A stretch of 64,000 nucleotides of DNA from Paracoccaceae bacterium (GCA_028875855.1 JAGWVA010000003.1:53203-117202); one strand, 5' to 3'. Shown: positions 1-9,230, counted from the first letter of the stretch. The notes: generated by a model from the sequence alone, not told the origin. A program made the numbers and translations.

Positions 1-423
1 CACCGTCCAGGCGGCGGAGAAGACGACGACCAGCGCCGCGACCCCCACCACCGTATCAAGCTGCGTCGGATCGCCCGAGCGCTGGATCAGGGGCGCATAT
101 TCCACCCATTGATAGGCCGCCACCGCGACGCCCGCGAGCGCCAGCCCCCAGGCAAGCGCCCGGCGCCACGCAGGCTTGCCATGCAATGCGGCAATGAGCG
201 GGAACCCCAGAAGCCCCAGGAACCCCACATGGACCGCCCGCACGATCAGGCTGGGCAGCGTCACCAGATGGGCGGCGGTCGCGATCTGGAACAGGCTGAA
301 AGCCACCGCGATCCAGTAGAGCGTCCGCCCCTCGGCCCCCTTTGGAAAGCTCTCGGCCAGCGGGTCGTGCAGCCCCAGATCGGGCTCGCCCGGCGGTGCG
401 GCATGCTCTTGAACGATCTGCAT
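1..423 (-). CDS. TRAP transporter permease, 4TM/12TM fusion type (partial, N-terminal part)
   Basis: Only the first 141 residues are in the window; the gene runs off the left edge. After a short polar N-terminus with several Pro and Glu residues there are about four hydrophobic segments (near residues 34-50, 57-78, 86-103 and 122-140), as at the start of fused DctQM permeases of TAXI-type TRAP transporters. These are inner-membrane, ion-driven solute importers. The start ATG at 421-423 follows a GGGGAGGGG ribosome binding site. The neighbouring TAXI binding protein lies upstream on the same strand, which supports the family call. The substrate is unknown. Confidence 0.75.
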   Translation of the reverse strand, partial: MQIVQEHAAPPGEPDLGLHDPLAESFPKGAEGRTLYWIAVAFSLFQIATAAHLVTLPSLIVRAVHVGFLGLLGFPLIAALHGKPAWRRALAWGLALAGVAVAAYQWVEYAPLIQRSGDPTQLDTVVGVAALVVVFSAAWTV

Positions 424-474
424 CGGTCCCCTCCCCAGGGTATCAGGCCGCGACCGGGCGGCGATCTGGCAACG

Positions 475-501
475 GTCGGTTGGCGACAGTCGGTTGGCGA
501 C
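475..501. repeat. Tandem 14-bp duplication in a transporter intergenic space
   Basis: The unit GTCGGTTGGCGACA occurs twice head to tail (475-488 and 489-501, the second without its last base), between the binding-protein gene and the permease gene. It probably arose by slippage and has no evident function. Confidence 0.6.
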
Positions 502-509
502 GGCAGGAC

Positions 510-530
510 GGGCGGCGAGGATCGCCGCCC
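510..530 (-). terminator. GC-rich hairpin between binding protein and permease
   Basis: A 9-bp perfect stem (GGGCGGCGA with TCGCCGCCC) and a 3-base loop lie 20 bases after the binding-protein stop codon on the transcribed strand. There is no T-run, so it is more likely an mRNA-stabilising or attenuating hairpin than a full terminator. Such hairpins commonly keep binding-protein transcripts above permease levels. Confidence 0.45.
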
Positions 531-549
531 GCACATCGGCCCGTTGGCC

Positions 550-1518
550 TTACTTCAGCAGACCCTGTTCCTTGTAGAACTTGGCCGCGCCCGGATGCAG
601 CGGGATCGGCATCCCTTTCAGCGCGTTGGCCAGCTTGATCCGCGCCGCCGCCTTGTGCGAGGCCTCGAGCGTCTTGAGATTGGTGAACAGAAGTTTCGTC
701 ATCTCATAGGCGGCCTCGTCCGACACGCCCTTGCGGGTGACAAGGAAGTTCACCACCGCCACCGTCTCGACATCCGCCGTCTGCCCGTCATAGGTCCCCG
801 CCGGGATCGGCTCGGAGACATAGGGCGCGCCCAGCTTCTCGGCCACGGCCTTGGGCACGGCCACGATGGTGATCGGGATCGACGAGGCCAGATCCTTGAT
901 CGAGGACACGCCCAGCCCCGCCGATTGCAGCGTGGCGTCAAGCTGACGGTTCTTCATCAGCTCGACCGACTCGCCGAAGGGCAGATACTGCACCTGGCCG
1001 AGGTCCTTGTAGCTCATGCCGGCCGCGGCGAAGATCGCCCGCGCGTTCAGCTCCGTCCCCGACTTCGGCGCGCCGACCGACACGCGCTTGCCCTTCAGAT
1101 CGGCCAGCGTGTGGATGCCGCTGTCCTTCGAGGCGACGATCTGGATGTAGTTGGGATAGATCGCGGCGATCCCCCGAAGCTTGTCCAGCTTGTGCTTGAA
1201 GCCGGCCTCGGGATCGCCTTCCCAGGCGAGCTTGACGGAATCCCCAAGCGCGAAGGCAAGCTCTCCGCGGCCCTGCTCCAGAAGGTTGAGGTTCTCGACC
1301 GACGCCTTCGTCGATTGGACCTGAACCTTGGTGCCGGGCATCGCATCGCCGTAGATCTTCGAAAGACCAACGCCCAGAGGATAGTAAACCCCCGAGGTGC
1401 CCCCCGTCAGAATGTTGATGAACTTCTCCGCGCGGGCCTGCCCGGGCAGCAATGCCGGGGTCAGGGCGACCGCGGCCAGAGCCGCACCAAGACCCATCCG
1501 CCTGATGAAATCACGCAT
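550..1518 (-). CDS. TAXI family TRAP transporter solute-binding protein
   Basis: 322 residues, a normal length for the family. The N-terminus is a Sec signal peptide: basic MRDFIRR, a hydrophobic core, and a likely cleavage after the Ala-Arg-Ala motif near residue 26. The mature start carries the TAXI-family motif GGTSGVYYPLG. The protein should be periplasmic and bind a small anionic solute, often glutamate or another dicarboxylate, but no specific ligand can be read from the sequence. The start ATG at 1516-1518 has a strong GGAGGAG site; in-frame starts further upstream lack one and would bury the signal peptide. It is followed on the same strand by the TRAP permease. Confidence 0.9.
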   Translation of the reverse strand: MRDFIRRMGLGAALAAVALTPALLPGQARAEKFINILTGGTSGVYYPLGVGLSKIYGDAMPGTKVQVQSTKASVENLNLLEQGRGELAFALGDSVKLAWEGDPEAGFKHKLDKLRGIAAIYPNYIQIVASKDSGIHTLADLKGKRVSVGAPKSGTELNARAIFAAAGMSYKDLGQVQYLPFGESVELMKNRQLDATLQSAGLGVSSIKDLASSIPITIVAVPKAVAEKLGAPYVSEPIPAGTYDGQTADVETVAVVNFLVTRKGVSDEAAYEMTKLLFTNLKTLEASHKAAARIKLANALKGMPIPLHPGAAKFYKEQGLLK

Positions 1519-1748
1519 CTTCACTCCTCCGCTATCTGGTTGATCCCGCCCTGGCTGGTGAACCGGCGCGCGACCCTGTGTCTTCATCACGACCGTCTGA
1601 CGCGGCCGTGAGCGAGAAGACCCATCGCAGCGCAAAAGATCAAGCCCCGTGTGCACGCAGCCTGCCGATCCAAGCCCGGCACAGGCTGGCGCATCGGCAT
1701 GGGCCGATGGCCCCGCCGGGGGCATTTCTCATCATGTCGGGGATCTGC

Positions 1749-1832
1749 TGGTGCCCTCGGCCGGACTCGAACCGGCACTCCTCTCGGAAGCGGTTTTTGA
1801 AACCGCCGCGTCTACCATTCCACCACGAGGGC
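1749..1832 (-). tRNA. tRNA-Leu (anticodon CAA)
   Basis: The acceptor stem pairs GCCCTCG (1826-1832) with CGAGGGC (1753-1759), followed by discriminator A and an encoded CCA (1749-1751). The anticodon stem GCGGT/ACCGC encloses the loop TTCAAAA, giving anticodon CAA, which reads UUG. The extended variable arm is typical of class II tRNA-Leu, and the T-arm contains GGTTCGAGTCC. Confidence 0.95.
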
Positions 1833-1843
1833 ATGTTCCTGCG

Positions 1844-1871
1844 GTGTAGCCGGGCGGCTTGACGGCGTCAA
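1844..1871 (-). promoter_or_regulatory. Putative tRNA-Leu promoter
   Basis: On the minus strand a TTGACG -35 box (1866-1871) and a CTACAC -10 box (1844-1849) are separated by 16 bases. The -10 lies 12 bases from the tRNA 5' end. The call is by motif only. Confidence 0.5.
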
Positions 1872-2070
1872 CGCCGGCAAGGCATGGCTCTTAGCGGCCA
1901 GGGGCCGGGCATCCCGGGAGGGGCCGCGGCGCAGCACGCGCCGTCCCGGACGCCCCTGCCCCCGGCCGGGGCGCTTTCACGTTCGGGCGAAGGTCGGTGG
2001 CCTGCGTGCCGAGACGCTTGACCTTCGCGCGCGCGCATGTTGCAAGCGATCTGTCATCGCGCGAGGGAAC

Positions 2071-2658
2071 ATGATCCGCCGACTTTACGCCTGGACGCTC
2101 CGTCAAGCCGGAGGGCGTCATGCGCCCGCGGCGCTCGGGCTGATTTCTTTCGTGGAAAGTTCGGTCTTTCCAGTGCCCGCCGACGTCATCTTCCTTCCGA
2201 TGTGCCTGTCGCGCCCGGACCGGGCCATGCGCTATGCCGTGATCGCCACCGTCACCTCGGTTCTTGGCGGGATCTTCGGCTGGATGCTGGGCCACTATGC
2301 CTTCGACCTGATTGCACGCCCCATCCTCGAGAGCACCGGCAAGCTCGGCGCGTTCGAGGCGCTTAGGGCCGCGGCGGGCGAACAGGCCATCCTCGTGATG
2401 CTGGTGACCTCGGGCCTTGCGCATATGCCGCCGATCAAGCTGGTCACGATCCTTGCCGGGGTCATCAATTTCAGCCTGCCGATGTTCATCGTCTCGGCGA
2501 TCGTCGCCCGCGGGGCACGGTTCTTTCTGCTGGGCTGGCTTCTGCGCCATCACGGCGAGCGGATCGTGGCCTTCATCGAACGCAGGCTCGCCCTCGTCAC
2601 GCTGGGAATCGGCGTGCTGGCCGGCCTTGCCTATCTCGCCCTAAGGAGCTTTGGATGA
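2071..2658 (+). CDS. YqaA-type VTT/SNARE-associated domain membrane protein
   Basis: 195 residues with several hydrophobic segments. The N-terminal part resembles YqaA of the DedA/VTT superfamily, with the conserved ESSVFPVPADVIFLP stretch (Phe-Pro and acidic residues inside a re-entrant hydrophobic region) near residues 30-45. These inner-membrane proteins are linked to lipid scrambling or flipping and membrane homeostasis; the role of the YqaA branch is unsettled. The ATG has a GAGGG site upstream. The stop overlaps the dsbB start by 4 bases (ATGA), so the two are translationally coupled. Confidence 0.85.
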   Translation: MIRRLYAWTLRQAGGRHAPAALGLISFVESSVFPVPADVIFLPMCLSRPDRAMRYAVIATVTSVLGGIFGWMLGHYAFDLIARPILESTGKLGAFEALRAAAGEQAILVMLVTSGLAHMPPIKLVTILAGVINFSLPMFIVSAIVARGARFFLLGWLLRHHGERIVAFIERRLALVTLGIGVLAGLAYLALRSFG

Positions 2659-3122
2659 CGCGCGCTTCGCTGACGCTGCTTGCCCTGCTGGGATCGGCCG
2701 CCCTGCTGGCCGGGGCCTTCGGCTTCCAGTATTTCGGGGGGCTGCAACCCTGTCACCTCTGCGTGCTGCAACGCTGGCCGCATGGCGCGGCGATCGCCAT
2801 CGGCATCCTTGCCCTGATCCTGTCGGCGCGCTGGCTGAACTGGCTGGGCGCGCTGGCGGCGGCCACCACCTCCGGCATCGGCATCTATCACACCGGGGTC
2901 GAGCGCGGCTGGTTCACCGGGCCGCAAAGCTGCACCTCGCAGATGCCGACCCACGGGATCTCGGCGCAGGACCTGCTGGCCAACATCATGGCCGCCCCCG
3001 TGGTGCGCTGCGACCAGACCGGCATCGACACCTTCCTGAACCTGTCGATGGCCAGCTGGAACGCCATCCTGTCGGCGATCCTCGTGCTGATCTGGATCGC
3101 GGCCGCGCTGCGCCGGACCTGA
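2655..3122 (+). CDS. dsbB: Disulfide bond formation protein B family (DsbB)
   Basis: 155 residues with four predicted transmembrane helices. The first periplasmic loop has the redox pair Cys33-His-Leu-Cys36 (CHLC in place of the classical CVLC) and the second loop has Cys93 and Cys119, the four cysteines expected of DsbB. It should reoxidise DsbA in the periplasm and pass electrons to ubiquinone. It overlaps the preceding YqaA-type gene by 4 bases. Its 3' end meets the convergent Lrp-type gene with only 3 bases between. Confidence 0.9.
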   Translation: MTRASLTLLALLGSAALLAGAFGFQYFGGLQPCHLCVLQRWPHGAAIAIGILALILSARWLNWLGALAAATTSGIGIYHTGVERGWFTGPQSCTSQMPTHGISAQDLLANIMAAPVVRCDQTGIDTFLNLSMASWNAILSAILVLIWIAAALRRT

Positions 3123-3125
3123 GGC

Positions 3126-3578
3126 CTAGCGCCGCCCCGGCCTGCGGGTGGTCAGCAAAAGGCTCGTCTCGCTTGTCGTGACTCCATCCAGACGGCGGAT
3201 CTGCGCCAGCACGGCGTCGAGGTCGGCCAGCGTCTCTGCCCCGATCTCGGCAATCAGATCCCACTTGCCATTGGTGCTGTGGACCGCCTGCACCGCCGGC
3301 AAGCCCATCAGGCGCGCGACGATCCTGTCCGTGCCCCGCCCCTCGATCCCGATCATCATCAGCCCGCGCACGGGCGCCGCGCTGACGTCGGCGCGCGTGA
3401 GAACGGAAAACCCCGCGATTTCGCCCCGCGCCACCAGCCGGTCCATCCGCGCGCGCACGGTCGCCCGCGACAGGCCGAGCGCTGCCGCCAGCTCGCTCAG
3501 GCTCGCCCGCCCATCGCGCCTCAGCGCCGCGATCAGCTTTTCGTCATGCTCGTCCAAAACGGTCAGTTCGATCACCAT
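3126..3578 (-). CDS. Lrp/AsnC family transcriptional regulator
   Basis: 150 residues: an N-terminal winged HTH (recognition region around LSRATVRARMDRL, residues 30-43) followed by an AsnC/RAM ligand-binding domain with the usual GKWDL motif. The start ATG at 3576-3578 is chosen because the family begins with a short leader before LDEHDEKLI; upstream in-frame sequence is antisense to the arginase. It is divergent from the arginase/ornithine cyclodeaminase operon and an inverted repeat lies between them, so an arginine- or ornithine-responsive regulator of that operon is the simplest reading (inference). Confidence 0.88.
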   Translation of the reverse strand: MVIELTVLDEHDEKLIAALRRDGRASLSELAAALGLSRATVRARMDRLVARGEIAGFSVLTRADVSAAPVRGLMMIGIEGRGTDRIVARLMGLPAVQAVHSTNGKWDLIAEIGAETLADLDAVLAQIRRLDGVTTSETSLLLTTRRPGRR

Positions 3579-3600
3579 TTTGATAAATGTGCTATACGAT

Positions 3601-3616
3601 TCGACAATAATGTCGA
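3601..3616. promoter_or_regulatory. Inverted repeat, likely operator for the Lrp-type regulator
   Basis: TCGACA-N4-TGTCGA is a perfect 6+6 inverted repeat in the 90-base divergent region between the regulator and the arginase gene. A TTGATA box at 3580 lies on the plus strand with GACAAT (3603-3608) 17 bases downstream, so the repeat overlaps a possible -10 for the arginase promoter. Confidence 0.5.
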
Positions 3617-3668
3617 TGGAAACCGCCGCAAGCTGAAAAGACCTTGCGGCCGAATGAAGGAGGTCCCG

Positions 3669-4601
3669 ATGACAGCAACCAAGACCTGCATCCTGATTGG
3701 CGCCCCGATCGACAGCGGGCAGCGGCGCGCAGGCTGCCTGATGGGACCGGCCGCCTATCGGGTCGCGGGCATCGCGCAGGCGATCACCGATCTGGGCCAC
3801 CGGGTCGAGGATCGCGGCGACGTGCGGCTGCCCGATCTGAAGCCCGCCGCCTGCCCCAACCCGGCCGTCCATTCGCTGGCCGAGACCATCGGCTGGACCG
3901 AGGCGCTGGCCGAGGAGGTCGAGGACGCCTTCGCCTTCGGTCTTCCGGTGGTGATGGGGGGCGATCATTCGCTGGCGCTCGGCTCCGTCGCGGGGGCGGC
4001 GGCGCATGCGCAGAAGGCCGGGCGGCCGCTCTTCGTGCTCTGGCTCGACGCGCATTCCGACTTTCACACGCCGCTCACGACGCAATCGGGCAACCTGCAT
4101 GGCACGCCGGTCGCCTATATCGCCGGCCGCGCGGGGTTCGACGCCTTCCCGCCCTTCCCCGCGCCCGTGCCGGCCGATCGGATCTGCCTTTACGGCATCC
4201 GCTCGGTCGATCCGGCGGAGCATGCCGCCCTTCTCGAGCATGACATCGCGATGAACGACATGCGCGTGCTCGACGAACATGGCGTGGTCAAGCCGCTGCG
4301 TGCCTTCCTCGATACGGTCGCGGCCGCGGGGGGGATGCTGCATGTCTCGCTCGACGTGGATTTCCTCGATCCCTCCATCGCACCCGCCGTGGGCACCACC
4401 GTCCCCGGCGGCACCACCTTCCGCGAGGCGCATCTGGTGATGGAGCTTCTCCACGAATCCGGGCTCGTCACCTCGCTCGATTTGGTGGAGCTGAACCCCT
4501 TCCTCGACGACCGCGGCAAGACCGCGCGGCTGATGGTGGATCTTGTCGCCTCGCTCATGGGCCGCAAGGTCTTCGACCGCCCAACCCGGAGCTTTGCATG
4601 A
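3669..4601 (+). CDS. rocF: Arginase
   Basis: 310 residues, normal for arginase, which hydrolyses L-arginine to ornithine and urea. The binuclear Mn ligands are present: His100 in GGDHS, Asp127/His129/Asp131 in DAHSD, and Asp229/Asp231 in SLDVDFLDP. One difference is His133 where the substrate-contacting Asn is common (DAHxDxNT in animal and Bacillus enzymes). The start ATG at 3669 follows a strong AAGGAGGT site. The next gene, ornithine cyclodeaminase, overlaps by 4 bases, giving an arginine to ornithine to proline route. The divergent Lrp-type protein probably regulates it. Confidence 0.92.
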   Translation: MTATKTCILIGAPIDSGQRRAGCLMGPAAYRVAGIAQAITDLGHRVEDRGDVRLPDLKPAACPNPAVHSLAETIGWTEALAEEVEDAFAFGLPVVMGGDHSLALGSVAGAAAHAQKAGRPLFVLWLDAHSDFHTPLTTQSGNLHGTPVAYIAGRAGFDAFPPFPAPVPADRICLYGIRSVDPAEHAALLEHDIAMNDMRVLDEHGVVKPLRAFLDTVAAAGGMLHVSLDVDFLDPSIAPAVGTTVPGGTTFREAHLVMELLHESGLVTSLDLVELNPFLDDRGKTARLMVDLVASLMGRKVFDRPTRSFA

Positions 4602-5644
4602 CCCCGCCTTCGCACCGCGCCCTTGTCCCCTTCGTCAGCGTCGAGGCGATGATGCGCCTTGTCCTGTCCATCGGGGTGGAAGAGATGCTCCGCCGCCTCG
4701 CCACCGCGATCGAGGAGGATTTCCGCCGCTGGCCCGCCTTCGACAAGACGCCGCGGGTCGCCAGCCATTCCGACGTGGGCGTGATCGAGTTGATGCCCAC
4801 CTCGGACGGCGCGCTTTACGGTTTCAAATACGTGAACGGCCATCCGAAGAACATGAAGGAAGGTCTGCAGACCGTGACCGCCTTCGGCCTGCTGGCGGAG
4901 GTGTCAACGGGCTACCCCGTCCTGCTGAGCGAGATGACGATCCTGACCGCGCTGCGCACGGCGGCGACCTCGGCCGTGGCGGCGCGGGCGCTGGCGCCGA
5001 AGGGCGCGCGCGTCATGGCGCTGATCGGCAACGGCGCGCAGGCGGAATTCCAGGCGCTGGCCTTCAAGGCGATCTGCGGCATCGCCGAGGTGCGCCTTTA
5101 CGACATCGACCCGGCCGCGACGGCGAAATGCGCGCGCAATCTTGCGGGCGCGGGCCTGACCCTCACCCCCTGCCGCAGCGCGGAAGAGGCGATCCTTGGC
5201 GCGCAGATCATCACGACCGTCACCGCCGACAAGCAATATGCCACGATCCTGACCGACAACATGGTCGGCGCGGGCGTCCATATCAACGCGGTCGGCGGCG
5301 ACTGCCCCGGCAAGACGGAACTGCACCGCGATATCCTGACCCGCGCGTCGATCTTCGTGGAATATCCCCCCCAGACCCGCATCGAGGGCGAGATCCAGCA
5401 GCTTGCCCCCGACCACCCGGTGACCGAGCTCTGGCAGGTCCTGACCGGCGCCGCGCGGGGCCGCAGCGATCCGCGCCAGATCACGCTTTTTGACAGCGTG
5501 GGATTCGCGATCGAGGATTTCAGCGCCCTGCGCACGATCCACGCACTGATCGCCGAACGCGGCGGGGCGCAGAGGCTCGACATGATCGCCGACCCAGACG
5601 ACCCGCGCGACCTTTACGGCATGCTCTTGCGCGCAGGCGCCTGA
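4598..5644 (+). CDS. Ornithine cyclodeaminase
   Basis: 348 residues of the OCD/mu-crystallin family. It has the substrate-region motif VNGHPKN near residue 87, an NAD-binding Rossmann motif IGNGAQAEFQ near residues 144-153, and the catalytic Asp in VGGDCPGKTEL near residue 232. The expected reaction is L-ornithine to L-proline plus ammonia, catalysed with bound NAD+. Overlap by ATGA with the arginase gene shows coupled expression. The size and the long C-terminal part match bacterial OCD rather than the shorter alanine dehydrogenase-like relatives. Confidence 0.9.
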   Translation: MTPPSHRALVPFVSVEAMMRLVLSIGVEEMLRRLATAIEEDFRRWPAFDKTPRVASHSDVGVIELMPTSDGALYGFKYVNGHPKNMKEGLQTVTAFGLLAEVSTGYPVLLSEMTILTALRTAATSAVAARALAPKGARVMALIGNGAQAEFQALAFKAICGIAEVRLYDIDPAATAKCARNLAGAGLTLTPCRSAEEAILGAQIITTVTADKQYATILTDNMVGAGVHINAVGGDCPGKTELHRDILTRASIFVEYPPQTRIEGEIQQLAPDHPVTELWQVLTGAARGRSDPRQITLFDSVGFAIEDFSALRTIHALIAERGGAQRLDMIADPDDPRDLYGMLLRAGA

Positions 5645-5652
5645 TGCCGGCC

Positions 5653-5700
5653 TTTCATCCTGGCCCAAATATCCCCGCCGCAGGCCCCCCGGCGGGTCCG
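5653..5700 (+). repeat. AAATATCC intergenic repeat, copy A
   Basis: A degenerate copy of a dispersed element: a CCCAAATATCCCC core (5664-5676) followed by a G/C hairpin region ending in GGCGGGTCC. It lies right after the ornithine cyclodeaminase stop. Related copies are at 11412, 37333 and 63471. Confidence 0.5.
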
Positions 5701-5705
5701 GGCGA

Positions 5706-5975
5706 TCAGTTCAGCCGGAACTCGCCCACCACGTTGCGCCACTCGCCGGGGCTGATCATCTTGCGATGGGTGAAACGCACCGAATGCAGCGGCCCCTCGA
5801 TCTGCTTCTGCCAGAATTCGATGAACCCGAAGAGCCGGGGATAGTCCGGCGCAAGGTCGTAGTCCTGCCACAGGAAGGTGTTCAGCACCCGCTGGTAATC
5901 CGGCATCCGGTAGAAGATCTCGGCCGTCGTCAGGCCATAGCCCTTCAGCATCAGTTCCGTTTCCGTTCCGCCCAT
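5706..5975 (-). CDS. usg: Usg family small protein
   Basis: 89 residues that match the alphaproteobacterial Usg family: LKGYGLTTAEIFYRMPD near the start, FLWQDYDLAPDYPRL in the middle, and EGPLHSVR towards the C-terminus. The family name comes from linkage to tryptophan biosynthesis genes in other species; no biochemical function is established. Here it stands alone between the arginine operon and gyrA. A GGAGG site precedes the ATG. Confidence 0.85.
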   Translation of the reverse strand: MGGTETELMLKGYGLTTAEIFYRMPDYQRVLNTFLWQDYDLAPDYPRLFGFIEFWQKQIEGPLHSVRFTHRKMISPGEWRNVVGEFRLN

Positions 5976-6168
5976 CGCATCCTCCGTTTCAAAGGCGATG
6001 GGACCAGCCTGCCATAGCTGAATTAAATTTCAATAAAAACAGCATGTTATCACTCATCGGCCGAGGCTGCCAATGGCCGTGCCCCACCGGCATTGCACCC
6101 CAGAGCTTGCTTCTGATAGAGTGCCGCCAACCAGATGTTGAGCATCCAAGCCAGAAGATCGGACTCAC

Positions 6169-8904
6169 GTGAACGACACGCCGGAAACCCCTGAGAACGA
6201 AGACGAATCCCCCGCGCCGCGCTCTGGCTGGGGCGGGCCTGTCGTCTCCATCACCGACGAGATGCGGTCGTCCTACCTCGATTACGCCATGAGCGTGATC
6301 GTCAGCCGCGCGATCCCCGATCTGCGCGACGGCCTCAAGCCTGTGCACCGGCGCATCCTTTATGCGATGCACGAGACCGGCAACACGCATGACAAGGCCT
6401 ACCGCAAATCGGCCCGCCCGGTCGGCGACGTGATGGGGAAATACCACCCGCACGGGGACGCCGCGATCTACGACGCGCTGGTGCGGATGGCGCAGCCCTT
6501 CTCGATGGGGCTGAAGCTGCTCGACGGTCAGGGCAACTTCGGCTCGATGGACGGCGATAACGCGGCCGCCATGCGCTACACCGAGGTGCGGATGGACAAG
6601 CCGGCGGCCTTCCTGCTGGCCGACATCGACAAGGACACCGTCGATTTCCAGGACAACTACGACGGCAAGGACAAGGAACCCTCTGTCCTGCCGGCGCGCT
6701 TCCCCAACATGCTGGTCAATGGCGCGGGCGGCATCGCGGTCGGCATGGCGACGAACATCCCGCCCCACAATCTGGGCGAGGTGATCGACGCGACGCTCGC
6801 GCTGATCGAGGAACCGGACCTGAGTTCGGAACAGCTCATGGCCTATGTGCCGGGCCCGGATTTTCCGACCGGCGGGCAGATCATGGGCCGCGGCGGCGCG
6901 CGCAAGGCCTATCTCGAGGGGCGCGGCTCGGTCATCCTGCGCGCCAAGACGCGAGTGGAAGAGATCCGCAAGGACCGCTTTGCCATCGTTCTGGACGAGA
7001 TCCCCTATCAGGTGAACAAGGCCGCGATGATCGAGAAGATCGCGGAGCTCGTGCGCGACAAGAAGATCGAGGGCATCGCCCATGTGCAGGACGAATCCGA
7101 CCGCGTCGGCGTCCGCGTGGTCATCGAACTCAAGCGCGATGCGACGCCCGACGTGGTGCTGAACCAGCTTTGGCGCTTCACGCCGATGCAGACCTCGTTC
7201 GGCTGCAACATGCTTGCGCTGAACGGCGGTCGGCCCGAACAGCTTACCCTGCGGGATTTCCTGACCTACTTCATCGGCTTCCGCGAAGAAGTTGTCGCAC
7301 GCCGCACGGCCTATGAGCTGCGCAAGGCGCGCGAGCGCAGCCATATCCTCTGCGGTCTTGCGGTCGCCGTGTCGAACGTGGACGAGGTGGTCGCCACCAT
7401 CCGGTCTTCCGCCGATCCGGCCGAGGCCCGCGACAAGCTGATGACGCGGCGCTGGCCCGCCCATGACATCGCCGACTACATCCGCCTGATCGACGATCCG
7501 ACCCACAAGATGAACGAGGACGGCACCTACAACCTGTCCGAGACGCAGGCCCGCGCGATCCTCGATCTGCGGCTGCAGCGCCTGACCGCGATGGGCGTGA
7601 AGGAAGTCACCGACGAGCTTCAGGACCTTGCCGCGAAGATCCGCGACTACCTCGCCATCCTGCGCTCGCGCGAGCGGATCATGGCGATCATCGCCGACGA
7701 ACTGCGCGAAGTGAAAGAGCTTTTCGCCGTCCCCCGCCGGACCGAGATCGTGGACTGGGCGGGCGATCTGGATGACGAGGACCTGATCGAACGCGAGGAC
7801 ATGGTCGTCACCATCACCTCGGGCGGCTATATCAAGCGGACCTCGCTCGACGAATTCCGCGCGCAGCGGCGCGGCGGCAAGGGTCTGTCGGGCATGGCCA
7901 CCAAGGAAGATGACGTGGTGACCACGCTCTTCGTGGCCAACACCCATACCCAGCTTCTGTTCTTCACCACCGACGGCATGGTCTACAAGCTGAAGTGCTG
8001 GCGCCTTCCGCTGGGCGGGCGCACCTCGAAGGGCAAGGCCATCGTCAACATCCTGCCGATCCCTACCGGCGTGTCGATCGCCGCCATCATGCCGGTCGAC
8101 AAGCCGGAAGAGGAATGGGAGAACCTGCAGATCGTCTTTGCCACCTCGGATGGTGACGTGCGCCGCAACGCGCTGTCGGACTTCACCAACGTGATGCGCA
8201 ACGGCAAGATCGCGATGAAGCTGCCCGAGGGCGTGAGCCTCGTGAATGCCCGCATCGCGGACGAGACGGACGATGTCATGCTGGTCACCGCCATGGGCCG
8301 GGCGATCCGCTTCCCCACGACAGACGTGCGCATCTTCAAGGGCCGGGATTCCACCGGCGTGCGCGGCATCCGGCTGGCCAGCGGCGACACGGTCGTGTCG
8401 ATGTCCGTGATCCGCCATTTCGAGGCCGACCCCGCTGAACGCGCCGCCTACCTCAAGCAGCGTCGCCTGATGGCCGGCACGGTCGAGGATGAGGCCGAGG
8501 CCGACGACGACGAGGAAACCGTGGCCGAGGGCCAGCTGTCGCCGGAACGCTACGCCCAGATGTCGGCGGCCGAGGATCTGATCCTGACCATCACCGAGAA
8601 CGGCGCGGGCAAGCTGTCGTCAAGCCACGACTACCCGGTGCGTGGCCGTGGCGGGCAGGGCGTCATGGGGATGGACAAGGCGCTGCGCGGTGGCCGTCTG
8701 GTCGCCTCGTTCCCGGTCGAGATGGCCGATCAGGTGATGCTTGCGACCTCGACCGGCCAGTCGATCCGCTGCCCGGTGGACGGCATCTCCTTCCGCTCGC
8801 GCACGGCAGGCGGGGTGCGCGTGTTCAACACCGGCGCGGGCGAGGTCGTGGTTTCCGTCGCACGGATCGCCGATCAGGGCGAACCGGAGGAACCCGCCGA
8901 ATGA
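6169..8904 (+). CDS. gyrA: DNA gyrase subunit A
   Basis: 911 residues. The catalytic Tyr137 lies in AAMRYTE; the quinolone-determining region reads [10 protein letters not shown] (93-102), so the position equal to E. coli Ser83 is Ala98, while Asp102 equals Asp87. The C-terminal beta-pinwheel has the GyrA box QRRGGKG, which separates it from ParC. An acidic insert rich in Glu and Asp lies near residues 772-785. The start is GTG at 6169 with a modest AGAAGATCGGA site. It introduces negative supercoils with GyrB. It overlaps the next small ORF by 4 bases. Confidence 0.97.
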   Translation: MNDTPETPENEDESPAPRSGWGGPVVSITDEMRSSYLDYAMSVIVSRAIPDLRDGLKPVHRRILYAMHETGNTHDKAYRKSARPVGDVMGKYHPHGDAAIYDALVRMAQPFSMGLKLLDGQGNFGSMDGDNAAAMRYTEVRMDKPAAFLLADIDKDTVDFQDNYDGKDKEPSVLPARFPNMLVNGAGGIAVGMATNIPPHNLGEVIDATLALIEEPDLSSEQLMAYVPGPDFPTGGQIMGRGGARKAYLEGRGSVILRAKTRVEEIRKDRFAIVLDEIPYQVNKAAMIEKIAELVRDKKIEGIAHVQDESDRVGVRVVIELKRDATPDVVLNQLWRFTPMQTSFGCNMLALNGGRPEQLTLRDFLTYFIGFREEVVARRTAYELRKARERSHILCGLAVAVSNVDEVVATIRSSADPAEARDKLMTRRWPAHDIADYIRLIDDPTHKMNEDGTYNLSETQARAILDLRLQRLTAMGVKEVTDELQDLAAKIRDYLAILRSRERIMAIIADELREVKELFAVPRRTEIVDWAGDLDDEDLIEREDMVVTITSGGYIKRTSLDEFRAQRRGGKGLSGMATKEDDVVTTLFVANTHTQLLFFTTDGMVYKLKCWRLPLGGRTSKGKAIVNILPIPTGVSIAAIMPVDKPEEEWENLQIVFATSDGDVRRNALSDFTNVMRNGKIAMKLPEGVSLVNARIADETDDVMLVTAMGRAIRFPTTDVRIFKGRDSTGVRGIRLASGDTVVSMSVIRHFEADPAERAAYLKQRRLMAGTVEDEAEADDDEETVAEGQLSPERYAQMSAAEDLILTITENGAGKLSSSHDYPVRGRGGQGVMGMDKALRGGRLVASFPVEMADQVMLATSTGQSIRCPVDGISFRSRTAGGVRVFNTGAGEVVVSVARIADQGEPEEPAE

Positions 8905-9230
8905 CCGAAGCGGCGCTGCGCCGGTGGCTTCTGGCGCAGCCCCATCCGGTGACCTATGCCGAGGCGGCGGCGGCCATGGGCCTGACCCCGCCCGGCATCA
9001 TCGCGCAGGTCACGGCGCTTCTTGAACAGACGATGCGGCAGGATGCGGCGGCGGGCCGTCCTTTTCTTGCCGCCCGTGTCGTCAGCCGCGAAACCGGCCT
9101 GCCCGGGCGCGGCTTCTTCGATCTGGCCATGGCCCTCGGCCGCTTCGACGGCAGCGATCCGGCAGCCTTTCACGCAAGTGAATGCGCCCGCTTGGCAAGC
9201 GCGCCCGAAAGCCATACATCCGCGCCATGA
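8901..9230 (+). CDS. Small conserved-looking hypothetical protein between gyrA and trmFO
   Basis: 109 residues, not recognised as a named family. The first half ([19 protein letters not shown] and so on, residues 6-45) looks like a winged-helix or HTH fold, with alternating helices and a short basic segment; the second half is Ala/Gly rich with [13 protein letters not shown]. Both ends are embedded: the start overlaps the gyrA stop (ATGA) and the stop overlaps the trmFO start (ATGA), which strongly supports it being translated. Its position suggests co-production with gyrase A and the tRNA modification enzymes. Confidence 0.75.
   Translation: MTEAALRRWLLAQPHPVTYAEAAAAMGLTPPGIIAQVTALLEQTMRQDAAAGRPFLAARVVSRETGLPGRGFFDLAMALGRFDGSDPAAFHASECARLASAPESHTSAP

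Noticed and set aside
1891..2553. 220-codon open frame on the minus strand over the YqaA-type gene
   Set aside because: Mostly antisense to the membrane protein gene, rich in Asp, Arg and His, no motif and no suitable ribosome binding site.
5989..8418. 809-codon open frame opposite gyrA
   Set aside because: Antisense shadow of gyrA with no recognisable domain.
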